Positions 46,606 to 59,931 are shown, counted from the first letter of the stretch. The stretch is 64,000 nucleotides of DNA from Roridomyces roridus (GCA_029378245.1 JARKIF010000036.1:310001-374000); one strand, 5' to 3'. The notes: generated from the sequence alone by a model not told the origin. Numbers and translations are program-made.

Positions 46606-47799
46606 ATATGTGACCGCTCACATCTCTATCCTTTTTTTCTTTTCCGGGCATCCAAGTGATCGCTCGGCTTGCACCTACCTGCCTCTATGTAAGAGCTATT
46701 CTTTATTTCGGTTGTACGTCCCCAGTGCTAGGAGCTATCTGCCGTCGTAAGAGTACTACGTACCCACCGACGACTCGCGGGAGTCTGAAGTCTCCTTATT
46801 CCGAATTCGTGAATACGTACGGGGATTTCCAGTACTTACCTCCGTCTACGTACGACAATGAATGCAGGGCAGACTGAAGTAACTGCTTTGTCCACCGGCG
46901 AGTGCGGAAGTACTTATGGAATGAATTCTCCAACGAGAAACAAAGAGTTCGAACGGCAGCACAAGGGTCGGTCGACGAAAGGAGGGAGGATCTCTTTTCT
47001 TTGTTGCTACTATAGCCATAGCTACGCCCCGCACTCAACGGAACGTAGGGAGGATGGGTGCATGATGAATGCAGGGTTGGTGAGTCATGAGCCTTGGCGG
47101 GGCGTTTGGAGTAGAGAGATGCAGATTCGCAGTGAGGTGTGTGGGGCGACTCAGGAAGATACGAGCGTCGATTATTTGGAACAGAGTAGAGTATATTTGC
47201 CGCACCGACTTGATGCCGCAATGCGATATAGCACATACTCGACCACGTTCAATGATCTGCATTCCAAGTTAGATTTTACCACGTCGTTGCCCCGCCAACC
47301 AGTGTCCTTCCGCATAGCAGTTAATGCGATCAAGTGGAATTCGCAGGGTTGCGTCGGAACACCTACCGTTACGCATAAACGCCACCGTCGGAGAGTGGAA
47401 TACACGCGATGGCCACGCGAGATTTACTTTGCTCTTCTTTTTGCCCACGTGGCGGGAATCGACGGAGGGCACTGCGCTCGTCATCGGCCGAAGGTGGAAA
47501 GTTAGCCTAGAAAGCTTGAGGAAGGTACTTAGATGAGTCGCCGTAGTGTTTTCTTGCCACGAGGTAAAGTTTGAATGTTAGCTCTGGGTTTGCATTTTTC
47601 GAGGCTCGAGACAAGATGGATCCGCCAGCACATGGAGTGAACGCGATGGACAAGCGGCGGATGATAATTCGTGAAGACCAATGATCTCCATCTTCTCCCG
47701 TCGACTGCCGTACCGTCTGGCACCACGATCCTCCACATGCGTAGATATCACCCAAATCTCCTTTTACCACAACACACCGCGCCACCCACAACTGCAATC

Positions 47800-48783
47800 C
47801 TACGCAAACTCAAAGACCGTGAAACGCGTCTCAGAGCCCAGCGCATGTGCCAGATACACAGCACCGAGACGATCGTGCAGCGCAAGCTGAAAGAGTCCCT
47901 GCGAATAAACGATCTCCTTGGGAATTGGAAGGCGTCGTGACTCTACATGGGGTGCTGGTCCCGGTAAAAATTGGACGAGCCAGGTGGCGGCTTCCGAGTC
48001 CTCGACGACGGCGCAAGTAGCAGAGGAGCCCACCGCAATGGTATCAATGAAGTCGGTATGCTCGTACCAGCAGACAGGGCCGACGCTGAGAGCAGAGGGG
48101 GTGGGGGCGCGAGCTGGGGAGTACTCTGAGGGCCAGAAAAGACACAGTGTGCTGAATCGTCCTTTGTACTGCGCGGCATGACGTTGATGACGCCGTAGGT
48201 CGGCGATCTCATATGGCCAGTCCCGAGATTTTGCAACGTGCCTAAGTGAGGATCGCTAGGCCCAAGATGTAGGATGTTATATCTCGTGGTGTACCTGAAT
48301 GCGAGCGCTGAATGTATGAATTCCACGGATTATCCACGGTCTTGCGTAAAGACGACGAAATCGCGGCGATGGGGAAAGTAGGCGAGAAAAATTCCCCACA
48401 GGCTATCTTCAAAGAACGAGTCGTAACGGGGAGTGGAGAATCGGATGCCCAGGTCTTTCTGAGCTTAAGCGCTTGTATGCGTGCACGGCCATGTTCCGGA
48501 GCGTGTCGAGGGGAAGAGTGGTTATATCAGTTCCAGGAGCACAGGGTATGGTCCGTCTATGAATGGTCTCCATCCGCCGGAGAGACTCGATCCAGAAGGA
48601 CGGTGAATGCAAGACGGCGGCATATGCGGTGCAGGTCTGGGTTTCTCAGCCATGAATCAGTCGAGGATGAGAAGCATACGGCGGGAAGATGTAGCGAGTC
48701 CGGGAGATAAAGTTGTTTTGTGAGCTCGAGGAGGATATCGAGAGGTACAGCCGTTTTGTAACTCTAGCGACAGAGTCACTAAT
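47800..48783 (-). pseudogene. F-box protein paralogue, start lost and internally deleted
   Basis: Pieces match the intact gene at 25549-27068 in order: the F-box core (PLDILLELTKQL), FWIESLRRMETIH, PCAPGTDITTLPLDTLRNMAVHAYK, then a jump to FVVFTQDRG, EFIHSALAF, MRSPTYGVINV and the C-terminal ESRRLPIPKEI, LGAVYL and TRFTVFEFA. Roughly 0.6-0.7 kb of the paralogue's middle is missing near 48360-48410. The start ATG has become AGTG at about 48780, and frame changes occur between blocks. It is a decayed copy, lying just outside arm A of the large inverted repeat. Confidence 0.8.
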
Positions 48784-51700
48784 GGTGGTTTGTGACAGGA
48801 GCAAGCTACACAAACGTCAACAAACACTGATCTTGAGCTGATTTGAAGTGATGGGCTGAAACCGTGGCAGAATCCGAGCCCAGTGTGTTTCCAAGCTTCT
48901 CAACAGGAGCGCGTTTAGCAAGTAAGGACACTCAGTAACCCACGATCTGTGAGGAAACAACCGTCTCGAGTAAGCATTTACTCCTTTGGCTCAGATCTAG
49001 ACCCTCGTTCGGCTCGGGGCTGGGTGATGTTCGTGATCCAGGACTCGTTTGTCTTTCTCCTTTCTTTGGCTTTGCCATACGTCCAGTGTGTGCATCCACG
49101 CGCGGAACTTCAAGTGGTGCCCCTACCTCGTCGATTCACAGGTCGAAACCGTGGACTCTCGAGCAGGAAATCCTTCGGCACGGTCGGATGGACGGCTGCA
49201 ATGAGGAATCGGAGATCCCTCATCAATAACCGAAAATCTCGCACCCACATGGACTTACATGTACGTTCTTCTCAAACAGACTTGCCGCTGGCATTCGAGT
49301 GACAATTGAGTGTTTCGCACGCATAACTTGGATGTCCCTGTCCCTGTCTTCTTTCTCTCCGACTCTCTTTTCCGGCTTCAGTTTAATTCATTGCGAACGC
49401 CAATCCTGGCAGTTTCACGCGGTTGAATCAAGATTCAACGGTGTTCGGATACAAGTCCCTCGGAGTCCTGTCAGAAATATGCAGATTCAATAGGCGGAAT
49501 CATTGTACCGGGGTCGAGACCACGGGAGCTCCTCATGCAGGACTAGAATCAATAACAACTTGCGAGTGGAACGGTGATGCCATCGCCAAACAATCACGGC
49601 GATCAATCGGATGGGCATGAGTGACGTCTTCTCTTCCACACCACCATCTTCATCCAGCATGCAGCGGTTTACGCTTTTGGCGGAGAACTTCTTGCTTCGC
49701 AGCTTCAGTGTCATCGCCAATCTCGAACGAACGTGCAATCACACCTGTCTTGCGGTCTCAGTACTCCGGTCCGTAGTCACTGGTCCGTGGAAGTCCGGGT
49801 CCGATTCGGTCGACATTTTGCAGCTCGCTCGGCCGACCAAGTTCCAAGAAAAGGGCTGACGATGTCTTCCTTGTCTCACGCGGTGCTCTCGGGCCACTGT
49901 GCGGATCGTACCATCCGATAGCATTGCCTCAAATTCTCTCGAGTGGACAATGGAGCCAACTTCATGAACGCTTGCTCTGTGTTCTCTATCGAAACCGACA
50001 AGATTCTTGCGCTACTTCCCATCCAGTCGTCTCCTCAATGTCCTTGTCCGTATAGTCTCATCATCCGACGGCTGCATACTTCGTCCACGGTACACTCCGG
50101 ATTAGAACAAAGACATCTACACCCGACCTCGCAACTTGTCCTTCTGGATCCCCGGCTCTTGTTCTCAATTCGGTTTGCCGTCAACGGAGGAAGTACTTGA
50201 GTGCATATGCATACTCGCTTCCGTATGTCATGCCTTCGCAAGCCGAGGGTGGACCCACGCCTGCGCACCCATGGCTATCTTTCGCGAAACTCGGTCTAGA
50301 GGTAACCGGAATCGGATGGTTTGCGTGTGATTTGATCGCTCTGGGTTGGTTCTGGACTAATTGGGCTCGTCACAAACGCCGCAATGCCTTCTTCGAACGT
50401 TCCATGTTCCATGTAGGTCTTCTCCCTTCCTTTCAAACTGTATACTCCTATTTTAAACGAGGGTATACGCCAAGTGGTGCGTCATCCAAAACTTCCGCGT
50501 TGCGCCAAATTTATTCCCTTATTTTCTTGGGGGTTCTCGTAATCCGAATCCACGGCTTTCGGTTGCTTCCGATTGCTTCCCAAGGCCAAGACCTGGATTG
50601 CCTCCGCCTGGGATTTGTGCAGAGTATGGAACAGTACGTCCCACCGACTACAATTCAACGGTGACTTGGCAAAACCTACAGAGCTATTTATTCTGCTACT
50701 TACGCTCGTCAACTCCCAAGTTAGATGAAGGAAATTTCCGGCATCGGATACGAGGAACTACGTACAAGGATTGAAGCCTTTGGTGCGTCGGTCTAAAACT
50801 AAATTAATGACTTCTCTGGGCGGTGGTCTTGGGGGTCAAGCTCACCGATCTGCGCAGTGCCGAGTAAAATTCGAAGCCCCGAGAAACTAGGGATGTTGGT
50901 CAAGACCCAATTGAATTAACTTGCAATCGTCTAACCTTGAATAGAGTCCGGGAGGAAGAATGGTACTTTGCCGCCAGTACGTGTGTATTAGCGCTAGTCT
51001 TGGGTTGATCACACAGGTTCATTTCACAGCAAAGCGGCGACCACACATACATGCGAAGGCCGCCTTGTGTTGCCGGCAGCGTGGGTACGGCGGATCCGAC
51101 GTTGTGCAAGAAAATCACCGATTCGCTCGCTAAGTAGAGCGGCGGGTAGGGGGATACCGGGTCCCAGCTGGTGGGTTCCCCACCGTTCCGATTCCCGAGG
51201 TTTGTGCACTAACGTTGAGTAGGTATCTGTTTGCACAGCGGTCCTTCTCAACATCGCCCTTCTCATTTTTACCCAGCGGCGATCTTGAGCCACAATCTAC
51301 CCGGTGTTTTGTCCAAAGCACATACATCCATCTTCTGCAGTAGAAGACGTCTCAAGAAGCAGATGGCACCGAATCAACCGTGTCTTTCTCATGGGCTCGG
51401 TTTGAACTGCTCTGTAGTTGCCTCCCCAGTGAGCTCAGGACGATCGCTCCATCTCCTTGGTGTGTTACTCTTTCATCCTTAGACTCGGCATCTGTACGAT
51501 TCTTTTTTTTCGCTGTCCGATAAACCATCGGCGGAGATCGAATCGCTCGGTCTTGTCCTTTTCCTCCCACCCAGCCTTGTTTTTTTCAGTACCCGGGGCC
51601 CAGCCTCTTCGTCGTTTTCCCTAGATCTGTCATCCCTGTCAACCCTAAGAGTCGGCGTCGGCGCTCAAAGGCAAATTGGCAGAATGCGTTATGCAGGTCG

Positions 51701-54700
51701 ATCGTCGCGCTTCTCGGATCCAGCTTCTGTCGCTCGCAGTGTTCCGCCTAGCGCTGGAGTTGTGGACATCCAATGGTACACTCTGGTGACAATCATCTGC
51801 TTCAAGCGCAACTTCAGTCTCGACTCGGAGGTAGCTGGCTATCATCTAAACAGATAGATAGTCTCGGGATGCCTCCGCCTGCAAAACGGAACACGGGGTG
51901 CGTTTTATCTCTGGGCGCCTCGTGTTTTCTCCATGCATCACTTGACCTACGCTGTAGATGCATGAGAGAGAACACATTAGCCGCTTTTCCAAAGAAGAGT
52001 CCCAACCGGAGGCGTACTTGTACTTGCAACCGCGCGCATTCATCCAAACGCGGACCACCCTCTTTCGAACAAGGACCGACTACGCACCGAGAACCAAATA
52101 TGACGCACGCCGACTGCTCCCGGCTGCTTCTCGAACCCCCTCGGGAGTAATCGTCCCAACTTTGGATGAACGGAACGGAGGGGCGGGCTCAAGGTGGGCT
52201 CAAGGCAATGCCAATTCAATCTGTCCATCCCACACTGACTATGTAATCTATCCATCTGCTGCTGCGCGCTACACCGACATGATAAAACCGGATTTCTGAT
52301 AGATCGTGTACGCGCCCCGGGCCCGGAACACACGCCTGCATTAACGGAACAAGGACTATCGGAGGGGTCCATGTGGTGCAGGTATTCCAATGTGTATGCG
52401 GCGTTCTTCCTGTGGGAGTCGGCTCACTTTTCCCGAGAGATAGATTCATACCCTCTTCGGCGAGCCAACGCAGCATTTCCTCTGGCCAGCTAGAAGATAG
52501 TGGAGCTGCGATGTATGAGGTCACCACTTCGACGCCGATCTTCCCGTTGTCCGTTCCCGCCATCTCGTTCGGGTTGTCTTGATCAGAGTGGGAAGTTGGG
52601 AACCGGGAAAACGGTAACACATGTCCAACTTTTAAACTCTCGGAGGTGCGGAACACGCTTATCACGACTTCTCGCTGTCAGTCCTCGCCCGCACTGCATC
52701 CTTGGCCAACGATAATTCGGCGTGCCTTGTACAGTCGCCGGCGTACGTGAGGGGATTGATTTACACACTCACGATGATACTCAAAGATTTTCGAGCCCGC
52801 TGTCGAGCCCCGGCGCTTGACTGGCTCAGCGTCAATATATCAGCCACCCACGGGCCACCATCCGCCGCACCCATGCTGTCTGATTGTTGAAGAATCAGGA
52901 TCAACCGGGGCTTTCATCAGTTTAATTGTGCAATCCCCAGATGGACACCGACAACAAGGTCATGCTGTGCACACGGTGCCCCCATTTCATTCTGGTACTA
53001 GTGCTCGTCGACGTCTCTTTCAAAAACTCAAACTGAATACCTCATCTAGGCTTAGTGCTGACTTGCCGTGGGAGTCGGAGGCAGCCCTCCATCCCACCGG
53101 ACACTGGAGACTTTCACGACTGGTTGAGCATGGATGACATGGACACCGGGCCCCGATGATGACTGCCAAGGAATCGATTAGAGGTAAGTACATACGAACG
53201 ATGTCAAAATTTAGCGTGTTTGAAGTTGAACATCGAATGACATATACTTACCAGCAGAAGTTCTGTTCAGACCATTGCGATCATGATAATCTTCAAGTTG
53301 CGATAATCTGGCCGACCTGTGAGTAATTTCCATATCTTCCTTCCTTCCTTCCGTTCATCCTTTCTTGCTTTTTTGACCAGGGACTCGAGTGAAAGATACA
53401 GGGACGGTTCGTGCCTCACTGGGCTGGCTGATAGTACGTTCCAACTTGCAACAAAGTTCAAATATGGGACTCTCAAGTTGAATTTATTCTCTTCCTGATT
53501 TCATTTCGGACGGAATATGTCATAGTAGCTCGGGAAAAGTTGGTCGAGTTAGATTTCCGCTCTCTCCCAATTGCCACTGGTGGAACAATCGCGGCCCACG
53601 CCTGAGAGTCGGGGTCGGTCAAATTAACACTTCCTTCCATCTTCTCGAACTTCGAAGTCGATTCCCGAGTCGCAGCAGAAAACTCTGAACGTTCCTCGTC
53701 AGTCAGTCAGTCCGCGATACTCGTGTGTACGTCTTCCATCCAGAGTCTCATCCCGCGAGAAACAAGACTCAGCATCACCTCGGCATCGGGCCTGCCTGCC
53801 TACGTGAGTCTATCTGACTTTTGTTGCTGATCGTGGGATTCAGAGAGACTCCCTTTGCTTGGGTTGAGGGGCAAAGTCACACACCCCACTGGGACATTAT
53901 CCATGTTCGATTTTCGCGGCATTTAATCTCGGACTTCACTTGCATTCCTCGTGTGAGACAATGAATTTTGAAATAGGAGGTGTACAAGTGGAACCCGCAC
54001 CCACCGCCCCACTTCCGCCACTATTCCAGCTCCAGTCTCGATCATCTGCTCGTGGGGCTCTGAATCGGCTGGTCGTGAGTACATTCTATGCGGTCCGTCG
54101 CTCCAGTCTTGAGCTCTGAAACCATTTTGTAAATATCCGCCTTGGAATCCGAATACCGGCACCTTGAAACCTCCGCAACTCCTAAACAGCCCAGCCATCT
54201 CCTCGAGGGGCTCCCAAATCCAACCCCAACTCCGTCCGTCCGTCCGAGTCTTTATCTTTCATCCTCCCCCTATCAATTGTCAAGATTTCAACACACCAAG
54301 GACAAGGCTCGGAAATTAAATTAGCGCGGACAGTCGGGCGGGCGATCGTTGTACACTGTCAGTGTCTGACTGCGGATCCGTCTCGGTATTCGGCGTCCAG
54401 ACTCCATAATGCCAGCATTTACAATTATTCGGTACCGCAACCCGACCCGAAGTCTCGCTCTAGCCTCTACGGCGGCAACCTCCTCGCGCACAGCGCGGCG
54501 GGCGGGCAATGCCTGTCATGTCGCCGGCCCAACCCACACTCCGTGATCCTGTGCTTGTCCTTTGTACTTTTTCTGTCAAATCCTAGCTGCCGGGTGCAAT
54601 CTCCGTCTCAGAATACCTACACTCTCCCATCCATCCATTCCAGCCCGTATAGCACAGAATACTTATCAATCACTGACTCACTGACTGGGTGGAATGAGGA

Positions 54701-55985
54701 ATCGGAATGATAAATGATGCGCACTGACTCCCGAGCGCTTGCTTACACGATCATGAGAGCGTATCGCTGTATGCATTCAACACTTGACATACGCGGTGAG
54801 TACGTACAGGAAGATCGCCGACGTTCAACCTTCGCTAATCCAAACGGAGCCGAAAACCAAAGACAGGGAACTCCCGCTCGCCTATGTACTTGGCTGCACT
54901 TACGGAATTCAACTTCGCGGGACAGAACCTTACATATGTGTCCGTCTTGTTCAAACGTTAACCTCATTCGGAATTGTGGCAGACAAAACATTGCGTTCGA
55001 CGTCCCTGCAAAAACAAAACAGCTCCCTCCCCTCTGGCGCAAATTACAATGCCACAGACAATTGGAGGTCCTCGTGAAACTGAATTTTGACCAACGGAAT
55101 GTTGTTTCGAATTACTTGCAATGACACCCACATGGGTATTCGGAGTAAGTGTGACGGCCGGTCATCGCGTTCTCCTCTCCTACAGTGAACTCCTCGTTCG
55201 ATTCGGGTAGCTGCATGAGCCATGTTGTGTTATCCTTACTTCTTTTTGGAACCTAAGACTGCTTGGACCACACTGAGACTCCTCATTCGCACCAAAAAGC
55301 CATTGATTTCGAGTCTTGGATTCTTTGCATTTCCATTCCAAAAAAAAACCTACACTACACTACCCGACTGCATGTACAAAAAAGCATTGCGTTGCGTTCC
55401 AAAAACGGGGATCCTGCATGCGCACCCCAAGACCAAGAAATAATTACACCCGACAGATAATCTAGCCAAGAAAAGGAGAGCAAGGTGTGAAGCCGTCCGT
55501 CCATCCGTGAGGAAGGGAAGGGAGAGAAGACCGCGCAAGCACGGACACATGAAAGTAAAGTAAAAAAAAGTACTAGTCGAAAAAGTATAACAGAAATATA
55601 GGAAAGATGTATAATGTACCCAATAATTTTCCAGCAAATAAAGAAACCGAAACCAGGAGAAGCGACGGGGAGGGATGAGTGGGAGTGGGAGTTACAAGGG
55701 AGGGTGTGGGTCCAAGCGAGCGATGGTGGGCGAGTTATTGATTGCAAGGTGAAGTGAGAGATGAGATGAGAGTACGTGTGTAAGTAAGAAGGGGATGAAA
55801 GCAAAGCATTATGATAAAAAGTGTGTCGGGTGTTTTGTGTGTGTCCAGACGGCGCCCACGAATGCGAAATGGGGCGTTTTGCGAGTTGTCGTACATATAA
55901 TAAGGTTCTGTGGGTGGGGTTAGTCTCGACGACGACGACGACGGGGAAGAGCAAAGACTGACACATTGATTCAATCCTTCATCCT
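48784..55985. other. Long stretch without a supported gene
   Basis: Only short unspliced frames are present. Diverged pieces of the large inverted repeat occur near 49600-50300. A T-arm-like hairpin with an extended stem is near 49003 (CCTCG-TTCGGCT-CGGGG), resembling 25262 (CCCCG-TTCGACT-CGGGG, both followed by CTGGGTG). 55440-55985 is the probable 3' untranslated region of the C2H2 gene. Confidence 0.4.
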
Positions 55986-57958
55986 TCAATAGACCCCTTG
56001 CGTTTGCTGCGGATGTGCAAAATAGCCCGCCGCCATCTCCATCTCATGTCTCTCCAACGGTGTGCTCAACGGCGTCCCACCGTGCTGCTGAGCCTGAGCC
56101 TGTACCGCAGCATAATACTCGGCATTGCTCATCTCCCCACCCGTACCGCGCTGACGCTCCTGCTGCCTCTGCATCTGCCAATGATACTCCACAGCGCTAA
56201 CATGGTCAGCGCCAGCACCAGCCTCCGCGGTCGAATTGGCAGACGACTGGGCAGACGAGGAATGCGACGAGGAAACAGAGTATGCAGGGCTCTGCGGCGG
56301 ACTGGGGAGGTACGGCCCTTGTCCCTGCGCCGAGACATGCGAAGGCCAAAACGTCGGCGCACACGGGCTGCCCGAGGGTGACGAATACTGCGACGGAGAA
56401 GAGCTCGACGCAGACAGGTAGCCGTCCGCAGACTGCTGGTGATGATGCTGCTGCTGCTGCTGCTGCAGCGCTGGCGGGTGAGGGGAGTGGGGAGAGGGAT
56501 GCTGCAGCGTCAACGGACTCTTCGGGTACCGTCTCGACATGGACATCGACGAAGGCTGCCCATGCAGCGCAGCGTAGAAACCCTCCAGACCCTCCTCGCC
56601 CCTGTCCCGCTCAGTCTCCTCGAGCAGCAGCCGCTCCTCGCCCTGCTCCTCCTTGACTCTCACACCGTTATATTGGTATGCGGGCGTAGAGGGGAAGTAG
56701 CCGTCACTGCCCGAATGCGGGGCATACTCGTCCGGCGAAAAGGCGTACTCGGCGCCAAGCAGCGCAGGCGGGTAGCCAGTCGCGTTGGGCGAGGGGTAGG
56801 GCGAGTTGTGGGCAGAACGAGGGTGAAGGCCGGCATGAGGGTAGGGATGCGAAGGAGAGTGGAAAGCGGGGTGCGAGGGCGAGTGAGGAGCAGGGTACGA
56901 AGGGGAGGGCATGCCAGAGCTCGAGAAGGAGCGAGGAGGCAGTGTCAGGTCGGCGGGGGTCGAGGGGGAGGAGGAGGAGGAGGAGGACGAGGCGGCGAAT
57001 CTTCGGCGGCCACGCACGCCTGCCATCATATTCGCGTTAACGGTGGCGAGAGCACGCATCATAGCCTCATTCCGGGGCTTGTCCTCGGGCGCAGAGTGGA
57101 CAGTCTGAGCGACATGGGGTTAGATGAAGGTGTCGGATGCGATAAGGACGTGGCACAACACACCTGAGCATGCTGTCTCAAATTATCGAGCCTTGAGAAC
57201 TGCTTGGTGCAATGGCACGCAAACGGACGTTCACCAGTGTGCTTCCTGGAAAGAGTCAGCAAGTGCGAAAAATGCGGGATCAATGCGGCCGGGCGGGCAC
57301 AGTCCGACGTCGGCAGCGCAGTGCGTCGGCAAACAGTATTAGCCGCGTGCGGACAAAGCCGGACGCAACTCCTATTGGCAAACGGCCAAATTGCACGCGG
57401 AAGCAAACGAAGAATAAAGTAAAGTGGAATGGAATGGAAATTGGGAGCGATGGAGCGATAGGATGGAGTGATGCAAGACAGGAGGCTCACAAGCACGGAG
57501 GAAAAATCCCCGGTGCTCAGGAGAAGTGAGAAAGGGGGCAAAGTGAGACGCGTAGGGGAGGGGAGAGAGAACAAGGCAAGACGAAGAGCAAGTACCCACC
57601 GAATATGACGAGCCAGATGCTCACTCCTGCTAAACACCATCCTGCAATCTCCATAACCAGAGCACTGGAAAGCCTTTGGGGGCGCGGCGCGATAACGCTT
57701 ACCGCCTGCCGGCGGGGGACTCTCGCTGGTCGGTGGCGGCGTAGACATGGGGAGGAGGGCGAGTGGGTGTGCATAGTCGAAGCCCTGGGCCTGCTGGGAG
57801 TAGACGTGGTGCGACTGGAGATGGAGGGAGGGGTGCAGGTGAGCCTGGGGATGGGCGAGCATCATCTGGTCGAATGCGGCCTGGTCGGAGGGAGGGCTCG
57901 GAGACGGAGAGAGCGGAGGAAGAGGACCGAGGGAGAGGGAAAGAGGGAGGGGGGACAT
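55986..57958 (-). CDS. C2H2 zinc-finger transcription factor
   Basis: Three exons (57958-57600, 57245-57164, 57104-55986) join to about 519 aa. Two adjacent fingers lie around residues 100-150. In the first ([26 protein letters not shown]) the cysteines are five residues apart. In the second ([23 protein letters not shown]) they are one apart. The linker HTGERPF is standard. The SRSEH and SRLDN contact regions resemble the Msn2/Adr1-type fungal regulators. The long C-terminal half is low complexity, with Ser/Pro and a Gln/His run ([11 protein letters not shown]), likely an activation region. Introns split both fingers' edges. The start at 57958 ([11 protein letters not shown]) is preferred over an upstream Met at 58048. 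Confidence 0.87.
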
Positions 57959-59285
57959 TGTACTCGGTGGTGGTCGAGATATACCGTCTAGATGAGGATG
58001 AGAGTAAGAAATAAAAGAGTGGGTCTCGACCTCCAGGCACCCTATCACGAGATCAGATCACATAACTCAGATTGTTCCCGATCTTGATCAGATTTCCAGA
58101 TTCAGAACGCTTAGGTCACATCCTCGGCAAACGGCCCATTCTGTCCACCTTCCCATCGGCCGCGGTCTGTCGCATTCACCCTGTCCACTCCATGTGCTGC
58201 CTCGAACAAACAGCAAACAAAACACTACGGCGACTCATCTACCTTCCTCAAGCTTTCTAGGTTGTCGCCACTCCACAAACTAACTTGGTACGGGATGACG
58301 AACTGTGTCCCCCCGCCACGTGGACCTCGAGGCAATAAGTAACCTTACATGCTAGAAGAAAAAAAGAGAAAAGGAACCCTCGCGTGGACGACTCACTCCG
58401 ACTCCCCGGCGGTGGCGTGCGGTCCGACGCAGTCTGGCTCGCAACTCCACCGCCACTCGAAGCCATTTTTAAACTCTGCCGGGGCGGTTTCCCACCCGAA
58501 CCCTGTTGCCTGCGAATCCCACTTAAGCGCATTAACTGCTATGTGTGGTTGACTGGGCAACACAAGACGCCGTACGTCCGTCCTTCTAACTTGGAATGCA
58601 GATCCTTGAACGTGGCCATGGGCGAGTACTACTTATGTGCTATTCGCGTCAACTCGGTACGGTACGCAGCTCGGAGGGTGGCAATATAGTCTCCGTCCTT
58701 CTCCCGCAGTCTCCCGGCTGACTCAATCTCAGTCTCAGTTTCAAATCACTCCTATCTCTCTGAATCGCTCCACACACCTCACTGCAACTCTACTCCAAAA
58801 TAACCCGCCAAGCCTCATTATGACTCACCAACCCTGCATAACATTCATCATGCACCATTTCTCCCTACATTCCGTCGAGTGCGGGGCGTAGCTATGGCCA
58901 TGGTAGCAACACGAAAATCCTAGCTCCCTCTTGAGCTTGAGGTTTCGTCGACCCTTGTGCTGCCGTTCGAACTCTTTGTTTCTTGTTGGAGAATTAATTC
59001 ATTCCGTTACTCCGTACTCGACGGTGGATAGAGATAGAGCACTTACTTGAGTCTGCCCTGCATTCATTGTCGTACGTAGACGGAGGTAAGACCTCCTGGA
59101 AATGCCTATACGTATTCACGAATTCGGAATAAGGAGACTCTAGACTCCCGCGAGTCGTCGGTGGGTACGTAGTACTCTTACGACGGCAGATAGCTCATAA
59201 AGAATAGCTCTTACATGGAGGTAGGTGCAAGCCAGCGATGACTTGGATGCCAGGGGATAAAAATTGAGGACCTGTTGAATAGCAT

Positions 59286-59309
59286 GACCTGAGCTCGATT
59301 CGAACGAGC
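59286..59309 (-). repeat. Long-class tRNA-like element, 3' half only
   Basis: On the minus strand a hairpin GCTCG-TTCGAAT-CGAGC is followed by TCAGGTC. No matching 5' GACCTGA was found within about 100 nt, so the unit is decayed or truncated. Confidence 0.5.
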
Positions 59310-59405
59310 CCACCATCTTTACCATCGAGATTGCCTTCAGCTGGATTCCACCTGGGTTTCCGTTTGGTGTGTACATAAAAAAAAGGATTTAACTACAACG
59401 GCAAT

Positions 59406-59494
59406 GACCTGAGCTCGAGTCGAACGAGAACACCCGATTTACCTCAACAATACTCATTTACTTGGTACGGTGGGCCTCGGCAGGGAACCAGGTC
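59406..59494 (-). repeat. Long-class tRNA-like element (89 nt)
   Basis: Minus-strand ends GACCTGG and TCAGGTC pair over seven positions with one G-T. The hairpin is TCTCG-TTCGACT-CGAGC (four pairs plus wobble). The segment after the 5' strand reads CCTGCCGAGGCCCACC, close to the consensus. Confidence 0.6.
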
Positions 59495-59659
59495 TCTTTG
59501 TGAAGCTACACATTTGACCTTGGTTGACATCCTATTGCATCCAGGCACCCCTACCGTATAACGCGACAAACTTGGAGTCATTGAGCTTAGATCTCCAGTG
59601 GCGATGAAGGGATTCGATGCACCAAATATCCCAAAAAGGTTCAGGCAGGGTTTTGATAT

Positions 59660-59746
59660 GACCTCAGCTCGATTCGAACGAGCACACCACATATACCACG
59701 AGAGAGAGATCAATTGGATGGTGGGCCTCCTCAGGCAATCGAAGTC
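59660..59746 (-). repeat. Long-class tRNA-like element with compensating end-stem changes (87 nt)
   Basis: Minus-strand ends GACTTCG and TGAGGTC pair over seven positions with two G-T pairs. Relative to GACCTGA/TCAGGTC, one G-C pair has become C-G. The hairpin GCTCG-TTCGAAT-CGAGC is perfect, and the D-arm-like GCCTGAGGAGGC is intact. Confidence 0.65.
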
Positions 59747-59838
59747 TGCAGACCTTCAACCAGGTTGAAATTTCCACCAACCAAGAGCCGTCTCTTGGCT
59801 GTGGACAAAGAAAACAAGTGACACGTCTGAGTCAATAT

Positions 59839-59931
59839 GACCGGACCTCGAATCGAACGAGCATGTGCACCATATCTGACAGACAAATTCAAAGATGAAT
59901 TGAGTGGTGTGCCTCCACAGGCTGTCAGGTC
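59839..59931 (-). repeat. Long-class tRNA-like element (93 nt)
   Basis: Minus-strand ends GACCTGA and TCCGGTC pair at six of seven positions. The hairpin is GCTCG-TTCGATT-CGAGG. GCCTGTGGAGGC and CACACCACTCAA follow the 5' strand as in the other units. Confidence 0.6.

Larger units (their letters stand above)
42500..47552 (+). repeat. Large inverted repeat, arm A
   Basis: Long stretches match the complement of 58219-64000 in order. 42640-43500 pairs with 63880-63000, 43540-44790 with 62960-61660, 44800-45600 with about 61620-60850, and 46640-47552 with about 59260-58219. Many blocks look about 90 percent alike by eye. Neither arm contains a recognisable protein; open frames are short and differ between arms. 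The inner end is sharp near 47552. The outer end lies at or before 42500 and cannot be set, because arm B runs off the window. Older, weaker copies of parts of it appear at 49600-50300. Confidence 0.8.

Noticed and set aside
50197..50664. Frame with hydrophobic Trp-rich stretch (LGLEVTGIGWFACDLIALGWFW)
   Set aside because: It sits in diverged inverted-repeat sequence, has no homologous frame in the other copies and no splice or family support.
58140..58700. CRISPR-like or tandem array search in repeat arms
   Set aside because: No regularly spaced identical short repeats were found; the organism is a fungus and the repeats are dispersed hairpins.
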